A stretch of 26,232 bases of DNA, taken from IMG/VR virus record IMGVR_UViG_3300037349_000092, positions 1 through 26,232 of that record, one strand, 5' to 3'. Within the stretch, counting starts at the first letter, position 1, and the number at the start of each line of letters is the position of its first letter. This DNA comes from a virus. Positions 1 to 7,249 of the stretch are shown here, piece after piece. The notes under the pieces are model-generated. The model did no database searches, was not told the DNA's origin, and worked only from the letters and a program-made list of their open reading frames with translations. Position numbers and translations under genes: made by a program.

Positions 1-372
1 CGCCACCACGCTGTAGGCCGGCGAGCCGGCAACGGCGGTGACGCCGGTCGGCGCGTTCGGCGCCTTCGCCAGCGTAGTGAGGCTCGCCGTCCCCGAGGTC
101 GCGCTGCCCCCGGTGTTCGTGGCGATCACCTGGAAATTGTACGCCGTGGCGTCCGCCAGCCCGGTGACGCTAACCGAGGTCCCGGCGATCGGTGCCCCGA
201 AGCTGGACCAACCGCCGCCCGACGCCAGCGCGAATTGCGGCTGATAGGTCGCCGCCGCGTCGTGCGTGCCATCGATGGCCGAAGCCGTCCACGACAGCGC
301 CACCACGCTGTAGGCCGGCGATCCCGCCGCGGCCGAGACGCCGGTCGGCGCGTTCGGCGCCTTCGCCAGCGT
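1..372. repeat. Tandem 297-bp FN3-coding repeat
   Basis: Bases 1-75 recur at 298-372 with about a dozen differences. The first 24 bases and the last 33 bases of the two copies are identical. The spacing of 297 bp equals 99 codons, one FN3 domain. The left copy is cut by the window edge, so further copies may lie outside. Confidence 0.85.
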
Positions 373-2112
373 GCTGCCGGTGGCGATGTTCGAAGCATCG
401 CCGATTCCGGTGGCGTTGCTGCCGAGCACCCGGAAATCATAGGCGGTGCTGCTCGACAGGCCGGTGACCGTGAACCCGGTCGGAGAAGGTCCAACCGTGG
501 CGACGGGTATCCAGATCCCGGCGCCGTGCGCGCTGACCTGGACGATATAGCCCGAGGCCAGCCCTCCGGTCGCCGCCGGCGACCACGACAGAACCGCGCT
601 TGCCGACGTGCTGCTCGCCACCGTCAGGCCGAGGGGCGGGCTCGGATAGGGGAGCTGATACACCCCGCTGCTGCGCGCCGGCGCGATCAGCGGCACGGCC
701 GCGCCCGGCGCCAGCTCATAGCTCGGGTTCACCGTCGGCCCGGTGCCGGAGGCCAGCGCCTGAAATGTGGTCGGACAAAACGCCGGATGAATCGCACCCG
801 ATTCCGCCGCGATCTGATCCGACCGGCTGGCGTCCAGATAAAGCCGCTGCGCGATCACCAACGACGGCAGCGGAAGTTGCAGTTTGACCGTCACGACGCT
901 CGGCAGGCTGGCGCCGCGCACCGTCAGGTCCTGCACTACGGCCGAGCGCAGCGCCTTGAAGGCGGTATAGGTAGCGTCCTCGCCGGCATCGCCGGCGGCC
1001 GTGATCTCGCTGTCCAGCGCGGCAGCCAACGACACGCGCAGCGCGGCGGCGTCGTTGTAGCTGCTGGGTTGGTAGGAGGCCGATGCGCGCGCCAGGCTGA
1101 CCAGCGCGGCACGCCGGCACGCCGCAGCCATCGCATCCCGCATCGTCGCCATCGCTGCGCCGATCCCCACCGCACCGCCCGCGCTGTCGGTGAAGGTGAA
1201 GCCGGCGAGCGCCAGCAGGACCTGCACCTGGTCGGCCGGATCGGTGATCCCCGCCCGCATTGCCTCAACCAGCGCCGCCAAAGCGTCCGCCATGTCGGTG
1301 CTGGCGGAATACGCGCCAGCGGCGGCGGCAGCCCCAGTGCCCGCCAGGGCCAGCGCGGCACGCTGATTCGCGAGTTGGGCCTGGAGCGTCGCAACCGTGG
1401 TGCCGGCCGGCAGCATGACCGAGGCCGAACCGGCGCCATACCGGCCATAGGTGGTGTTCGAATCGGGCGGCGGCAGCGCCGCGGCCATGCCGACGATCGC
1501 GGTTGGATTGGCCCCCCCGAGGATCGTCGCCGCGGCGAAGCTGGTCACCACCGATTGCCCCTCGCCGGTGACGGCCGGCCCCGCCATCGCAGCCGGAATG
1601 GCCGTGTCCCCCAGGTCGGTGCCCAAGGCGGTCAAGGCGGTGTCGGCCGCCCCCAGCACGGCAACGACCGTGGCGATGATGGTGGAGGGGAAAACCGGGC
1701 TGCCCGCTTCAATGAACTGAAACGCGAACTCGATCACCCGCATCTTGTCTTTGTGGATCGCGGTCGAAGCCGATCCGACAGCCACCTGCACCGCGCCGAT
1801 CGTCGGGTGGATCAGCAGCCCCGGACCCTTCGTCTCGACGGCATTGTCCAGCAGGAGCTGCAAAACCGGCGCGGCGTCACCGATCAGGTAGCCCGAAAAC
1901 GAGTACATCCGCAGCGCACGGCCCATGTCCTCCGGCCAGCCGCCATCGACATAGGGGTACTCGTGGATCGCCTGCCGCCGGCCCTTCTTGGCCTGCGCGG
2001 CCACCACCTTGAACGGCACCCCGCGAAAGCTCGCGGTTTGCAGCAGGCCCATGAAGCCCGCGATGCTGGTGGGCGGCGCAAAGCCGGTGATGCCCGTGGT
2101 GAACCCGCTCAT
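1..2112 (-). CDS. Mu gpN-like DNA-circulation/baseplate protein with C-terminal FN3 repeats (3'-partial)
   Basis: The minus frame from the ATG at 2112 stays open for all 704 codons to the window edge, so the C-terminus is missing. Residues about 15-110 match the DNA_circ_N family (Mu gpN): TASFRGVPF at 26-34, GRRQAIHEYPYVDGG at 44-58, EDMGRA, and GPGLLIHPTIG at 96-106. In Mu-type phages this protein belongs to the baseplate/tail hub. Residues 200-480 are Ala-rich with no recognised domain. FN3-type beta-sandwich domains follow at about 491-582 and 583-681, and a third begins at 682. The last two begin almost identically, 99 residues apart. The start overlaps the tape measure stop as ATGA, so translation is probably coupled. 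gpN proteins are normally about 400-500 residues, so the FN3 tail is an addition. The family call is firm; the role of the FN3 tail is inferred to be surface or carbohydrate adhesion. Confidence 0.85.
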   Translation of the reverse strand, partial: MSGFTTGITGFAPPTSIAGFMGLLQTASFRGVPFKVVAAQAKKGRRQAIHEYPYVDGGWPEDMGRALRMYSFSGYLIGDAAPVLQLLLDNAVETKGPGLLIHPTIGAVQVAVGSASTAIHKDKMRVIEFAFQFIEAGSPVFPSTIIATVVAVLGAADTALTALGTDLGDTAIPAAMAGPAVTGEGQSVVTSFAAATILGGANPTAIVGMAAALPPPDSNTTYGRYGAGSASVMLPAGTTVATLQAQLANQRAALALAGTGAAAAAGAYSASTDMADALAALVEAMRAGITDPADQVQVLLALAGFTFTDSAGGAVGIGAAMATMRDAMAAACRRAALVSLARASASYQPSSYNDAAALRVSLAAALDSEITAAGDAGEDATYTAFKALRSAVVQDLTVRGASLPSVVTVKLQLPLPSLVIAQRLYLDASRSDQIAAESGAIHPAFCPTTFQALASGTGPTVNPSYELAPGAAVPLIAPARSSGVYQLPYPSPPLGLTVASSTSASAVLSWSPAATGGLASGYIVQVSAHGAGIWIPVATVGPSPTGFTVTGLSSSTAYDFRVLGSNATGIGDASNIATGSTLAKAPNAPTGVSAAAGSPAYSVVALSWTASAIDGTHDAAATYQPQFALASGGGWSSFGAPIAGTSVSVTGLADATAYNFQVIATNTGGSATSGTASLTTLAKAPNAPTGVTAVAGSPAYSVVA

Positions 2113-3959
2113 CCGTGGCCGACCATCGGCATGCTGTGCTCGACGCGCGGCGGCGAGGCGCTTGCGTGCCCTGTCGCCGTGGCGGTCGCGACCGTGCCAG
2201 TCGGCGCGCCATGCAAATGCACGTCCACCTGCACGCTCCCGTTGATGTTGGCGACGTACTGCTGCGTCTCGCTCGGCAAGCCCGAGGCGTCCCCGCTCTG
2301 GGAGAACAGCATCACCGACTTCCTGTTCGGCCCGGCATTGTAGGCGGCATCGGCCGCGGCATAGTTGCCGCCGAACCGCTCAAGGTTTTGCTTGTAGTAG
2401 CGCAGACCGCCCTCGACGTTCTGGCGCCAATCCCACGGGTCCACGCCGAGGCCGGCCGCCGTGCCCGACATCAACTGCATCGGCCCGATCGCACCAGCGC
2501 CCGAGACGCGGTCATAACCGCCGCCCTCGGCGCGGGCGAGCCGGACCATGTGTTCCTCGTCCAACCCCTGCAACCGGGCTTGCAGCCTGATCTGCCGTTC
2601 GACATCGGCCGGAATCGACCCGAGGCGGCGCGGACCGACCAGCCGCTGCGGACCGAACAACGGGCCGGTGCGCGGCACGCCGTTCGGTGCCGTTCCGCCG
2701 CCCAGAAGGCCCCCACCGCCACCGCCGGCCGGCGCCGGTACCGGCGGCGGATAGTCACCCTCGCCGGCGAAGCTCTGGCTGTTCGCGATCCGCGCCGCGT
2801 CGTCGTTCGAGTAGTAGCGGCCTGATCCGTCGCGGAAGCCGATCGGGTTGTTGAACTCGTCCATCCGATCAGGGGTCAGCCCGGCCCGTCCCGCCGCGGC
2901 AATCAGCGTGCCGGTCTGCACCGCGCCTTTCCAGCCGAGATAGGTCGCACCCGCGACCGCTCCGGCGACCAACGCCGGCGGCGAGGTCAGCGAGCCAAGG
3001 CCCAGCAGCCGCATGACCCAGGCAGCCGGTTTCAGCAGGCCGAGCGCCATGATGCCGATCCCGATCTTGGTATAGGAATCGGCAAGCGCCTGGTGCCTGC
3101 CGATCCAGTCGGAAACGGTGTCCATCGCGTGCGTCGCCGCCGGCGACCAGTCCTTCACAATGCGGTCGGTAACGCCCCCGATCGACAACCCGAGTTTGCC
3201 CCAGGCCGTGTCCATCTCCTTTGCGTTCTCCGCCATCTCGGAACTCATCACGCCGCCGGTCGCACGCGCCTGCTTAACGAAATCGTCAAGCCCGGCCTGC
3301 CCCTTCGCCAGCAAGGGCAGCAAATCCCGGTCCACGCCGACGACATCGAGGGCGTGACCCTGCACCTCCGGGTCCTTGTACGTCGCGACCTTATCGGCCA
3401 GCTTGCCGAGCGCGTCCTCGGTTTTGGTGATGTTGCCCTGTGCGTCGCGCCAGTCGATCCCCAGCGCCTTTAGATTCATCTGCGCGGTGGCGTCCTGATT
3501 ATAGAACGCCGCGTGCAATGTCTTGTTCAGGCCCGCCATGCTGCTGTCCAGCGCGCCGGCCGAGCTGTGCGCCAACACCGCGGCACCGTGCAACGCGCTC
3601 AGCCGATCGACCGGCGTGTTCAGCAGATAGGCGGTCTTGCTGATCGTGGTGCCCGCCGTCGCCCATTGCTTCGACAGAGCGGCGACGCCTGCCAGGCTGC
3701 CGGCGCCGACGATCCCCGCCATCGGGCCGGCCAGGCGCTCGATCGCCCGCGCCGCGCCGAGCGTGCGGTCGCCCAGCGTCTGCATGCCTTCGGCCGCCCG
3801 GTTGATCCCGGTGACGTCGCCGAATTTCGCCAGGCTCTTGTTGAACCGCTCCGCCGGCGCGGTCAGCGCGGCGATGCGCTTGTTGATGACATCGAGGCCC
3901 GCGCTCGCGCTATCGTTGATGCCGACGCCGATCGCGAACCCGGCCGACTTACCCGCCAC
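2109..3959 (-). CDS. Tail tape measure protein with C-terminal lytic transglycosylase domain
   Basis: This 616-residue protein sits where Mu gp42 sits, between the tail assembly chaperone and gpN. It sets tail length and is carried in the tail lumen. Residues 1-300 are mostly helical and Ala-rich. Hydrophobic stretches at about 301-345 (GIMALGLLKP; LVAGAVAGATYLGW) resemble the membrane-inserting part of tape measures. A Gly/Pro linker lies at 403-425. Residues 455-575 are an SLT-type (goose-lysozyme-like) peptidoglycan lyase: catalytic Glu478 in RAEGGG, GAGAIGPMQLM at 487-497 and AYNAGP at 539-544. The enzyme presumably opens the host cell wall during DNA entry. The start is GTG at 3959, overlapping the -1-frame chaperone ORF by 11 bases. 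The stop overlaps the next gene as ATGA. Confidence 0.9.
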   Translation of the reverse strand: MAGKSAGFAIGVGINDSASAGLDVINKRIAALTAPAERFNKSLAKFGDVTGINRAAEGMQTLGDRTLGAARAIERLAGPMAGIVGAGSLAGVAALSKQWATAGTTISKTAYLLNTPVDRLSALHGAAVLAHSSAGALDSSMAGLNKTLHAAFYNQDATAQMNLKALGIDWRDAQGNITKTEDALGKLADKVATYKDPEVQGHALDVVGVDRDLLPLLAKGQAGLDDFVKQARATGGVMSSEMAENAKEMDTAWGKLGLSIGGVTDRIVKDWSPAATHAMDTVSDWIGRHQALADSYTKIGIGIMALGLLKPAAWVMRLLGLGSLTSPPALVAGAVAGATYLGWKGAVQTGTLIAAAGRAGLTPDRMDEFNNPIGFRDGSGRYYSNDDAARIANSQSFAGEGDYPPPVPAPAGGGGGGLLGGGTAPNGVPRTGPLFGPQRLVGPRRLGSIPADVERQIRLQARLQGLDEEHMVRLARAEGGGYDRVSGAGAIGPMQLMSGTAAGLGVDPWDWRQNVEGGLRYYKQNLERFGGNYAAADAAYNAGPNRKSVMLFSQSGDASGLPSETQQYVANINGSVQVDVHLHGAPTGTVATATATGHASASPPRVEHSMPMVGHG

Positions 3960-4236
3960 GTTCGCGCTCCACGATGCTCGGAATCAAACTCAGCCGGCGC
4001 AGCAGCACCGAGAGCGGCAGGCCGCTCGCCCAGCGAAAGCCGTCGCCATAGAACCGCCCGACCGTCGCGACCTGAATTTCCAACTCGCCCGATCGGGCGA
4101 GCGCGATCAGGCAGCGGGCACCGACGCGGCTGCCAGCGCGGCCTGCGCCTTCGCCAAGGCTTCGGCCTCCAACGCCTCGGCCGCGGCCTGTGCGAGCAGC
4201 GCCTTGCGCCGCGCGACGCGCCAACTCTCCAAAGGG
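3949..4236 (-). CDS. -1-frame extension of the tail assembly chaperone (frameshift product)
   Basis: This frame is open from the slippery heptamer at 4236-4230 to TAA at 3949. It overlaps the end of the chaperone gene and the first 11 bases of the tape measure gene. It is -1 relative to the chaperone frame, as in lambda G/GT and Mu 41. A slip would give a fusion of about 192 residues: 99 codons of chaperone plus 93 from this frame. The first 40 residues are Gly/Arg-rich. The last 50 look like folded protein (LIALARSGELEIQ; GRFYGDGFRWASGLPL). It has no convincing start codon of its own; only TTG at 4224 is near. The alternative is independent internal initiation. Confidence 0.55.
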   Translation of the reverse strand, partial: PFGELARRAAQGAARTGRGRGVGGRSLGEGAGRAGSRVGARCLIALARSGELEIQVATVGRFYGDGFRWASGLPLSVLLRRLSLIPSIVERERGG

Positions 4237-4526
4237 TCCGGGGCTGGCGCGCCCGCGAACTCCTCAATGTAATCGGACACCTGCTGGGTGAACCAATGCG
4301 GCTGCACTTTCAGCACGTCATAGGGCACATGCTCGGCCGAGGCCGACTCCACCATGCGCAAGGTCACGTCGAGGCCGGTCGCGCCGTGAATCGCGGTCGC
4401 CTTCAACACGTCCTCGGACGTGGGCGCGCCCACGGTCAGCGTCGCATAGTGCATCCCGCCGCTCATCTGCGGTTTCGGCAGCGGCCAGCTAATCGGCTCC
4501 GGCACAGGTATCCAAACTGTCGTCAT
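4107..4526 (-). CDS. Phage tail assembly chaperone (Mu gp41-like)
   Basis: This 139-residue protein lies directly between tail tube and tape measure, the invariant place for tail assembly chaperones. The N-terminal 100 residues have the gp41/TAC pattern: a beta-rich PEPISWPLPKPQM start, then LTVGAPTSEDVLKA, then helical segments including PYDVLKVQPHWFTQQVSDYIE. The last 40 residues are an Ala-rich helix (ALLAQAAAEALEAEALAKA). These proteins coat the tape measure during tube polymerisation and leave the finished virion. The start ATG at 4526 overlaps the tube stop by 4 bases (ATGA). An in-frame CCCTTTG at 4236-4230 suggests a second, frameshifted product. Confidence 0.75.
   Translation of the reverse strand: MTTVWIPVPEPISWPLPKPQMSGGMHYATLTVGAPTSEDVLKATAIHGATGLDVTLRMVESASAEHVPYDVLKVQPHWFTQQVSDYIEEFAGAPAPDPLESWRVARRKALLAQAAAEALEAEALAKAQAALAAASVPAA
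4230..4236 (-). promoter_or_regulatory. Candidate -1 ribosomal slippery site CCCTTTG
   Basis: Read on the minus strand, the chaperone frame is GAC CCT TTG GAG, giving C CCT TTG. This is the X XXY YYZ heptamer placed in the correct frame for simultaneous -1 slippage to CCC TTT. The -1 frame downstream is open to the start of the tape measure gene. The pattern is seen directly; slippage itself is inferred from the conserved behaviour of long-tailed phages. Confidence 0.55.
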
Positions 4527-4927
4527 GACTTCCCCGCAATTTCCATGATGGTTCCGGCCACACCTTCAAACCGGAAATCGAATCCCGCGTCCGCACCGTT
4601 CACAGCGGGCCGTCCGACATACCAAAGGTTATGCCCGACGATCTGCTTGCCGTTCGCAAGCAGGAACACGACGGTGGCGTTGCTCATCCCGGTGAATGAC
4701 GTGACACTGTTCGCGCCGGTGTCGCGGAACTTGCCCGAGATATACGGCGCGACCGGCTTCTGATCGTAGCCGTCCACGCCGGACAGGCTGCTCATTGTGG
4801 TGTTCTCGACGTTCGCCGGGTCCCACATGAACTCAATCACCGAAAGCGCCGTGCCGTTGACGCTCGCGGCGGTGATGCCAGCGAGCCGACGATTGGTCGG
4901 CGTGCTGGGAGCAAGAGTGCCAGACAT
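4523..4927 (-). CDS. Phage tail tube protein (Mu gpM-like)
   Basis: This 134-residue protein has the Tail_tube family pattern: NRRLAGITAASVNGTALSV near the N-terminus, a central GVDGYDQKPVAPYISGKFRD, and a C-terminal GADAGFDFRFEGVAG. It follows the sheath gene by 12 bases, as in Mu (L then M). It forms the inner tube of the contractile tail. The ATG at 4927 is preceded by AGGGG at a 7-base spacing. Length is close to the usual 115-120 residues for this family. Confidence 0.88.
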   Translation of the reverse strand: MSGTLAPSTPTNRRLAGITAASVNGTALSVIEFMWDPANVENTTMSSLSGVDGYDQKPVAPYISGKFRDTGANSVTSFTGMSNATVVFLLANGKQIVGHNLWYVGRPAVNGADAGFDFRFEGVAGTIMEIAGKS

Positions 4928-4939
4928 GAATCAGCCCCT

Positions 4940-6445
4940 TTAAGTGCTCTGCCGGAATTGAATGAGCAGGCCCACGTTGATGACCTGATCGCTGAAATCG
5001 AGCGGCAGATACATCAGCACCTGACCCTTGGTGCCCGCGCCCGCCGTGGCGTTCTGTGCAAAGGTCTGCACGTTTTGCACGATGAAGATGCTCGCGAGGT
5101 AGGAATACACCGCAACCACGGCGCCGAGCATTGCGTTCGGCGTGGTGGCCGGCGAGCCAGGCGGGATGAGCGTCCCGTTGCTGACCAGGATCTTGCCCGG
5201 CGCGATGAACTGGCTCGTAATCTGAATCGCAATATAGCGGGCCGCATACATCGCCTGAAACATGATGTTCGTGTTCAGATACGAGTTGTCCGGCTGCCCG
5301 CTCGCATTGCTCTGGTAGGTAGTGATTGAGCGATCGATCCGGCACACCCCGGCAGCATCCACGGTGAAGGTGCTGATCCCGTCAAACAGCAGGGTGTTGC
5401 GCTCCCCCGGCGTGTCCTGCGAGGCGATCGGCGGCGGCAGCAGGTTGAGCTGCTGCGTCGAGAGGCCCTGCGCCGCGTTGACCCGCAGCCGGATGACATG
5501 CGCGGCGCACCAGTCCGAGGCTTCCAGCCAGGCCGGCGTCGGGCTGTCATAGAAGCCGAGGATGGTGGCGTGCTGATCGTTCCGGCCGGTGCCGAACGTG
5601 GTGCGGGTGCTGAACGTGCCGCGATAGGCCGAGAAGACATGGCCATACAGCATCGTCTCCGCCGACCAGCGGCCGGACGCATCGGAGAGGAACGTCTCCA
5701 GCGCATTCAGGCTGGTCGCGTCGGTGTAGGGCAGATCGATATAGTCGAAGAGCTGCACGCCAAGGTTCGACAGCAACGTGGTCAGCACCGGGTTGCTTGC
5801 GCCGCCCGACATGGCCGTGATGGTGAACCCGACCCCAGGGGGGATGACCTCGCCATTCTGCGCGCCCAGGTAGGCGAAGCGGATGTCGATGTCGTTTTGC
5901 GCGAGGCCCTTGTGCAGCGCGGTCAGATCGACCTGGTAGGCGTGCGTGCCGTCGATCGCCGCCGTGCAGGCAACGCCGATCGCGGCCGAGATCGCGGCGA
6001 CGGTGTTGGTCGCAATGACGGTCGCGGCGTCGCCGCTGTTCACCGCCACCGGGATCGATACGCCCATCAAATAGAGCGGCAGCGTGCCGGCGGCGGTCGC
6101 CGGCCCGGTGAAGCTGATGCTCCCGGTTGCTGCGGTGCCGCCGCCCGCATCCGAAACCGGCCCGAGCCATACCTCACCGAACGGGTCCATCAAGCGATAG
6201 GCCGCGTACTTCAGCGCCAGCATGGAGTTCAGACCGCACAGGCCGTTGACCTGGGTTTGGCTGTACGCCTGCACCGCGATGTTCGGCGTCGCGGTGCCCG
6301 AACTGAGGATTTGCCCGATCAGCAGCGCGCGCGCGTTCTGTGTCGCGGTGTTGGCCTGGCTGGGATCAAACTCGGCATTGACGCCCGACGGGCGCCAGTA
6401 CTGCCAGGGGAAGTACTTGAAGGCGAGCGAGCTGCTGTAGCTCAT
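4940..6445 (-). CDS. Contractile tail sheath protein (Mu gpL-like)
   Basis: This 501-residue protein corresponds to Mu gpL in size, order and C-terminal features. Its C-terminal third (ARYIAIQITSQFIAPG; PLDFSDQVINVGLLIQFRQS) resembles the conserved sheath polymerisation domain. It shows that the virion is a myovirus. The ATG at 6445 overlaps the DUF2635 gene stop (ATGA), and the tube gene follows after 12 bases. Residues 105-215 form a variable Ala/Thr/Gly-rich insertion, probably a surface-exposed sheath domain. Confidence 0.88.
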   Translation of the reverse strand: MSYSSSLAFKYFPWQYWRPSGVNAEFDPSQANTATQNARALLIGQILSSGTATPNIAVQAYSQTQVNGLCGLNSMLALKYAAYRLMDPFGEVWLGPVSDAGGGTAATGSISFTGPATAAGTLPLYLMGVSIPVAVNSGDAATVIATNTVAAISAAIGVACTAAIDGTHAYQVDLTALHKGLAQNDIDIRFAYLGAQNGEVIPPGVGFTITAMSGGASNPVLTTLLSNLGVQLFDYIDLPYTDATSLNALETFLSDASGRWSAETMLYGHVFSAYRGTFSTRTTFGTGRNDQHATILGFYDSPTPAWLEASDWCAAHVIRLRVNAAQGLSTQQLNLLPPPIASQDTPGERNTLLFDGISTFTVDAAGVCRIDRSITTYQSNASGQPDNSYLNTNIMFQAMYAARYIAIQITSQFIAPGKILVSNGTLIPPGSPATTPNAMLGAVVAVYSYLASIFIVQNVQTFAQNATAGAGTKGQVLMYLPLDFSDQVINVGLLIQFRQST

Positions 6446-6912
6446 GGCTTGATCTCCGCCAGATATTCGTCATGGGTGAGAAGCGGCGCGGCGGGGTCGC
6501 GCTCGTGCTCGGCCGCGGCGATGGCGAAGCCCTTGACGGCCGGACCGGATGGCGGCTCGATCGCCGGCAGCCGCGCCCACTCCGCGGCCGTCAGGCGCAG
6601 CGGCTCGCCCGCGAGGTGCTCGAGCTGGCCGGCGGCTGGCGGCAGGTGCCATTCGAAAGCGTCGGCCGCCGCCCGCGCCGCAGCCGGATCGGCGGCGCCC
6701 ACGGCAGCGGAGACACCCCGAACCACCGGCACCGGCCCGGGTGGCGGTGCCGGCGGTTCCGCCAGCACCACGTCGCCATCGCGGACGCGGCGGTGCCAGA
6801 ACGTGATCTCCGGCACGTCCTCACCCTCCGGCCGCAGCAGCCGCTTGTTCGGGCCGCGCACAACGAGAGGCATGGCAGGGTCGTCCTGCCGGTGTCCCGG
6901 TTTCACGAACAT
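6442..6912 (-). CDS. DUF2635 protein (Mu gp38-like) with long C-terminal extension
   Basis: The N-terminal 55 residues match DUF2635/Mu gp38: MFVKPGH, LVVRGPNKRLLRPEGEDVP, FWHRRVRDGDVV. The gene lies immediately upstream of the sheath gene, as in Mu. Its function is unknown. I chose the ATG at 6912 because GAGG lies 5 bases upstream; the GTG at 6918 falls within that ribosome binding site. Family members are about 60 residues, but this one has 156. The extra C-terminal 100 residues are Pro/Ala-rich, then end in an acidic segment (LLTHDEYLAEIKP). That tail matches no family I know. Confidence 0.75.
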   Translation of the reverse strand: MFVKPGHRQDDPAMPLVVRGPNKRLLRPEGEDVPEITFWHRRVRDGDVVLAEPPAPPPGPVPVVRGVSAAVGAADPAAARAAADAFEWHLPPAAGQLEHLAGEPLRLTAAEWARLPAIEPPSGPAVKGFAIAAAEHERDPAAPLLTHDEYLAEIKP

Positions 6913-6962
6913 TATCACCTCGGAATGTAGGAACCGCCCGCCGGCGCTCGGCCGCGCGGGCT

Positions 6963-6993
6963 GATTCAGGGTTGCGTCCGATTCAGGGTGCGT
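6963..6993. repeat. Short direct repeat GATTCAGGGT(T)GCGT
   Basis: GATTCAGGGTTGCGT at 6963-6977 is followed by GATTCAGGGTGCGT at 6980-6993, differing by one T. The second copy covers the stop codon of the small membrane protein gene at 6983. It may be a small slippage duplication; no function can be assigned. Confidence 0.5.
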
Positions 6994-7237
6994 GATGCAG
7001 CAACAGGTTGATCACCATCATAACGAGCGCGCCCACCAAACCCGCGCCGGCGGCGATCACGGCAGAGTCCAGTCTCGACGTGACCCGGCTCTGGCCCCGC
7101 TCCTGGTTCACCCGCTCGGCCAGGATTTCAACCGCGGTCATCAGTTTTTCCACCGATCGAACGACGGTTTGCAGCGTCGTCTCCGCCACCGCCACGCGCT
7201 CGCGCACCGCGGCCTCGACCGGGCAATGATCGGGCAT
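6983..7237 (-). CDS. Small coiled-coil membrane protein, possible holin/XhlA-like
   Basis: This 84-residue protein has an N-terminal amphipathic helix (about residues 8-50, VAVAETTLQTVVRSVEKLMTA) likely to form a coiled coil. One membrane segment follows at about 60-81 (VIAAGAGLVGALVMMVINLL), then a short HHAP end. This architecture resembles XhlA-type haemolysin/holin accessory proteins, which partner with lysis enzymes at the inner membrane. It lies between the esterase fibre gene and the tail genes. No separate endolysin is seen in the window. The holin role is inferred from topology only; a tail-associated membrane anchor is equally possible. Confidence 0.5.
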   Translation of the reverse strand: MPDHCPVEAAVRERVAVAETTLQTVVRSVEKLMTAVEILAERVNQERGQSRVTSRLDSAVIAAGAGLVGALVMMVINLLLHHAP

Positions 7238-7249
7238 GCGGCCCTCCTG

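Noticed and set aside
235-2343. Long plus-strand open frame of 702 codons
   Set aside because: It is antisense to the gpN-like gene and the tape measure end. The product is Arg/Gly/His-rich without any domain, as expected for the complement of a high-GC gene.
3513-4763. Plus-strand open frame of 416 codons
   Set aside because: It is antisense to tape measure, chaperone and tube genes, all recognised families. Composition is Arg/Ala-rich and non-protein-like.
5498-6964. Plus-strand open frame of 488 codons
   Set aside because: It is antisense to sheath and DUF2635 genes; no domain and skewed composition.
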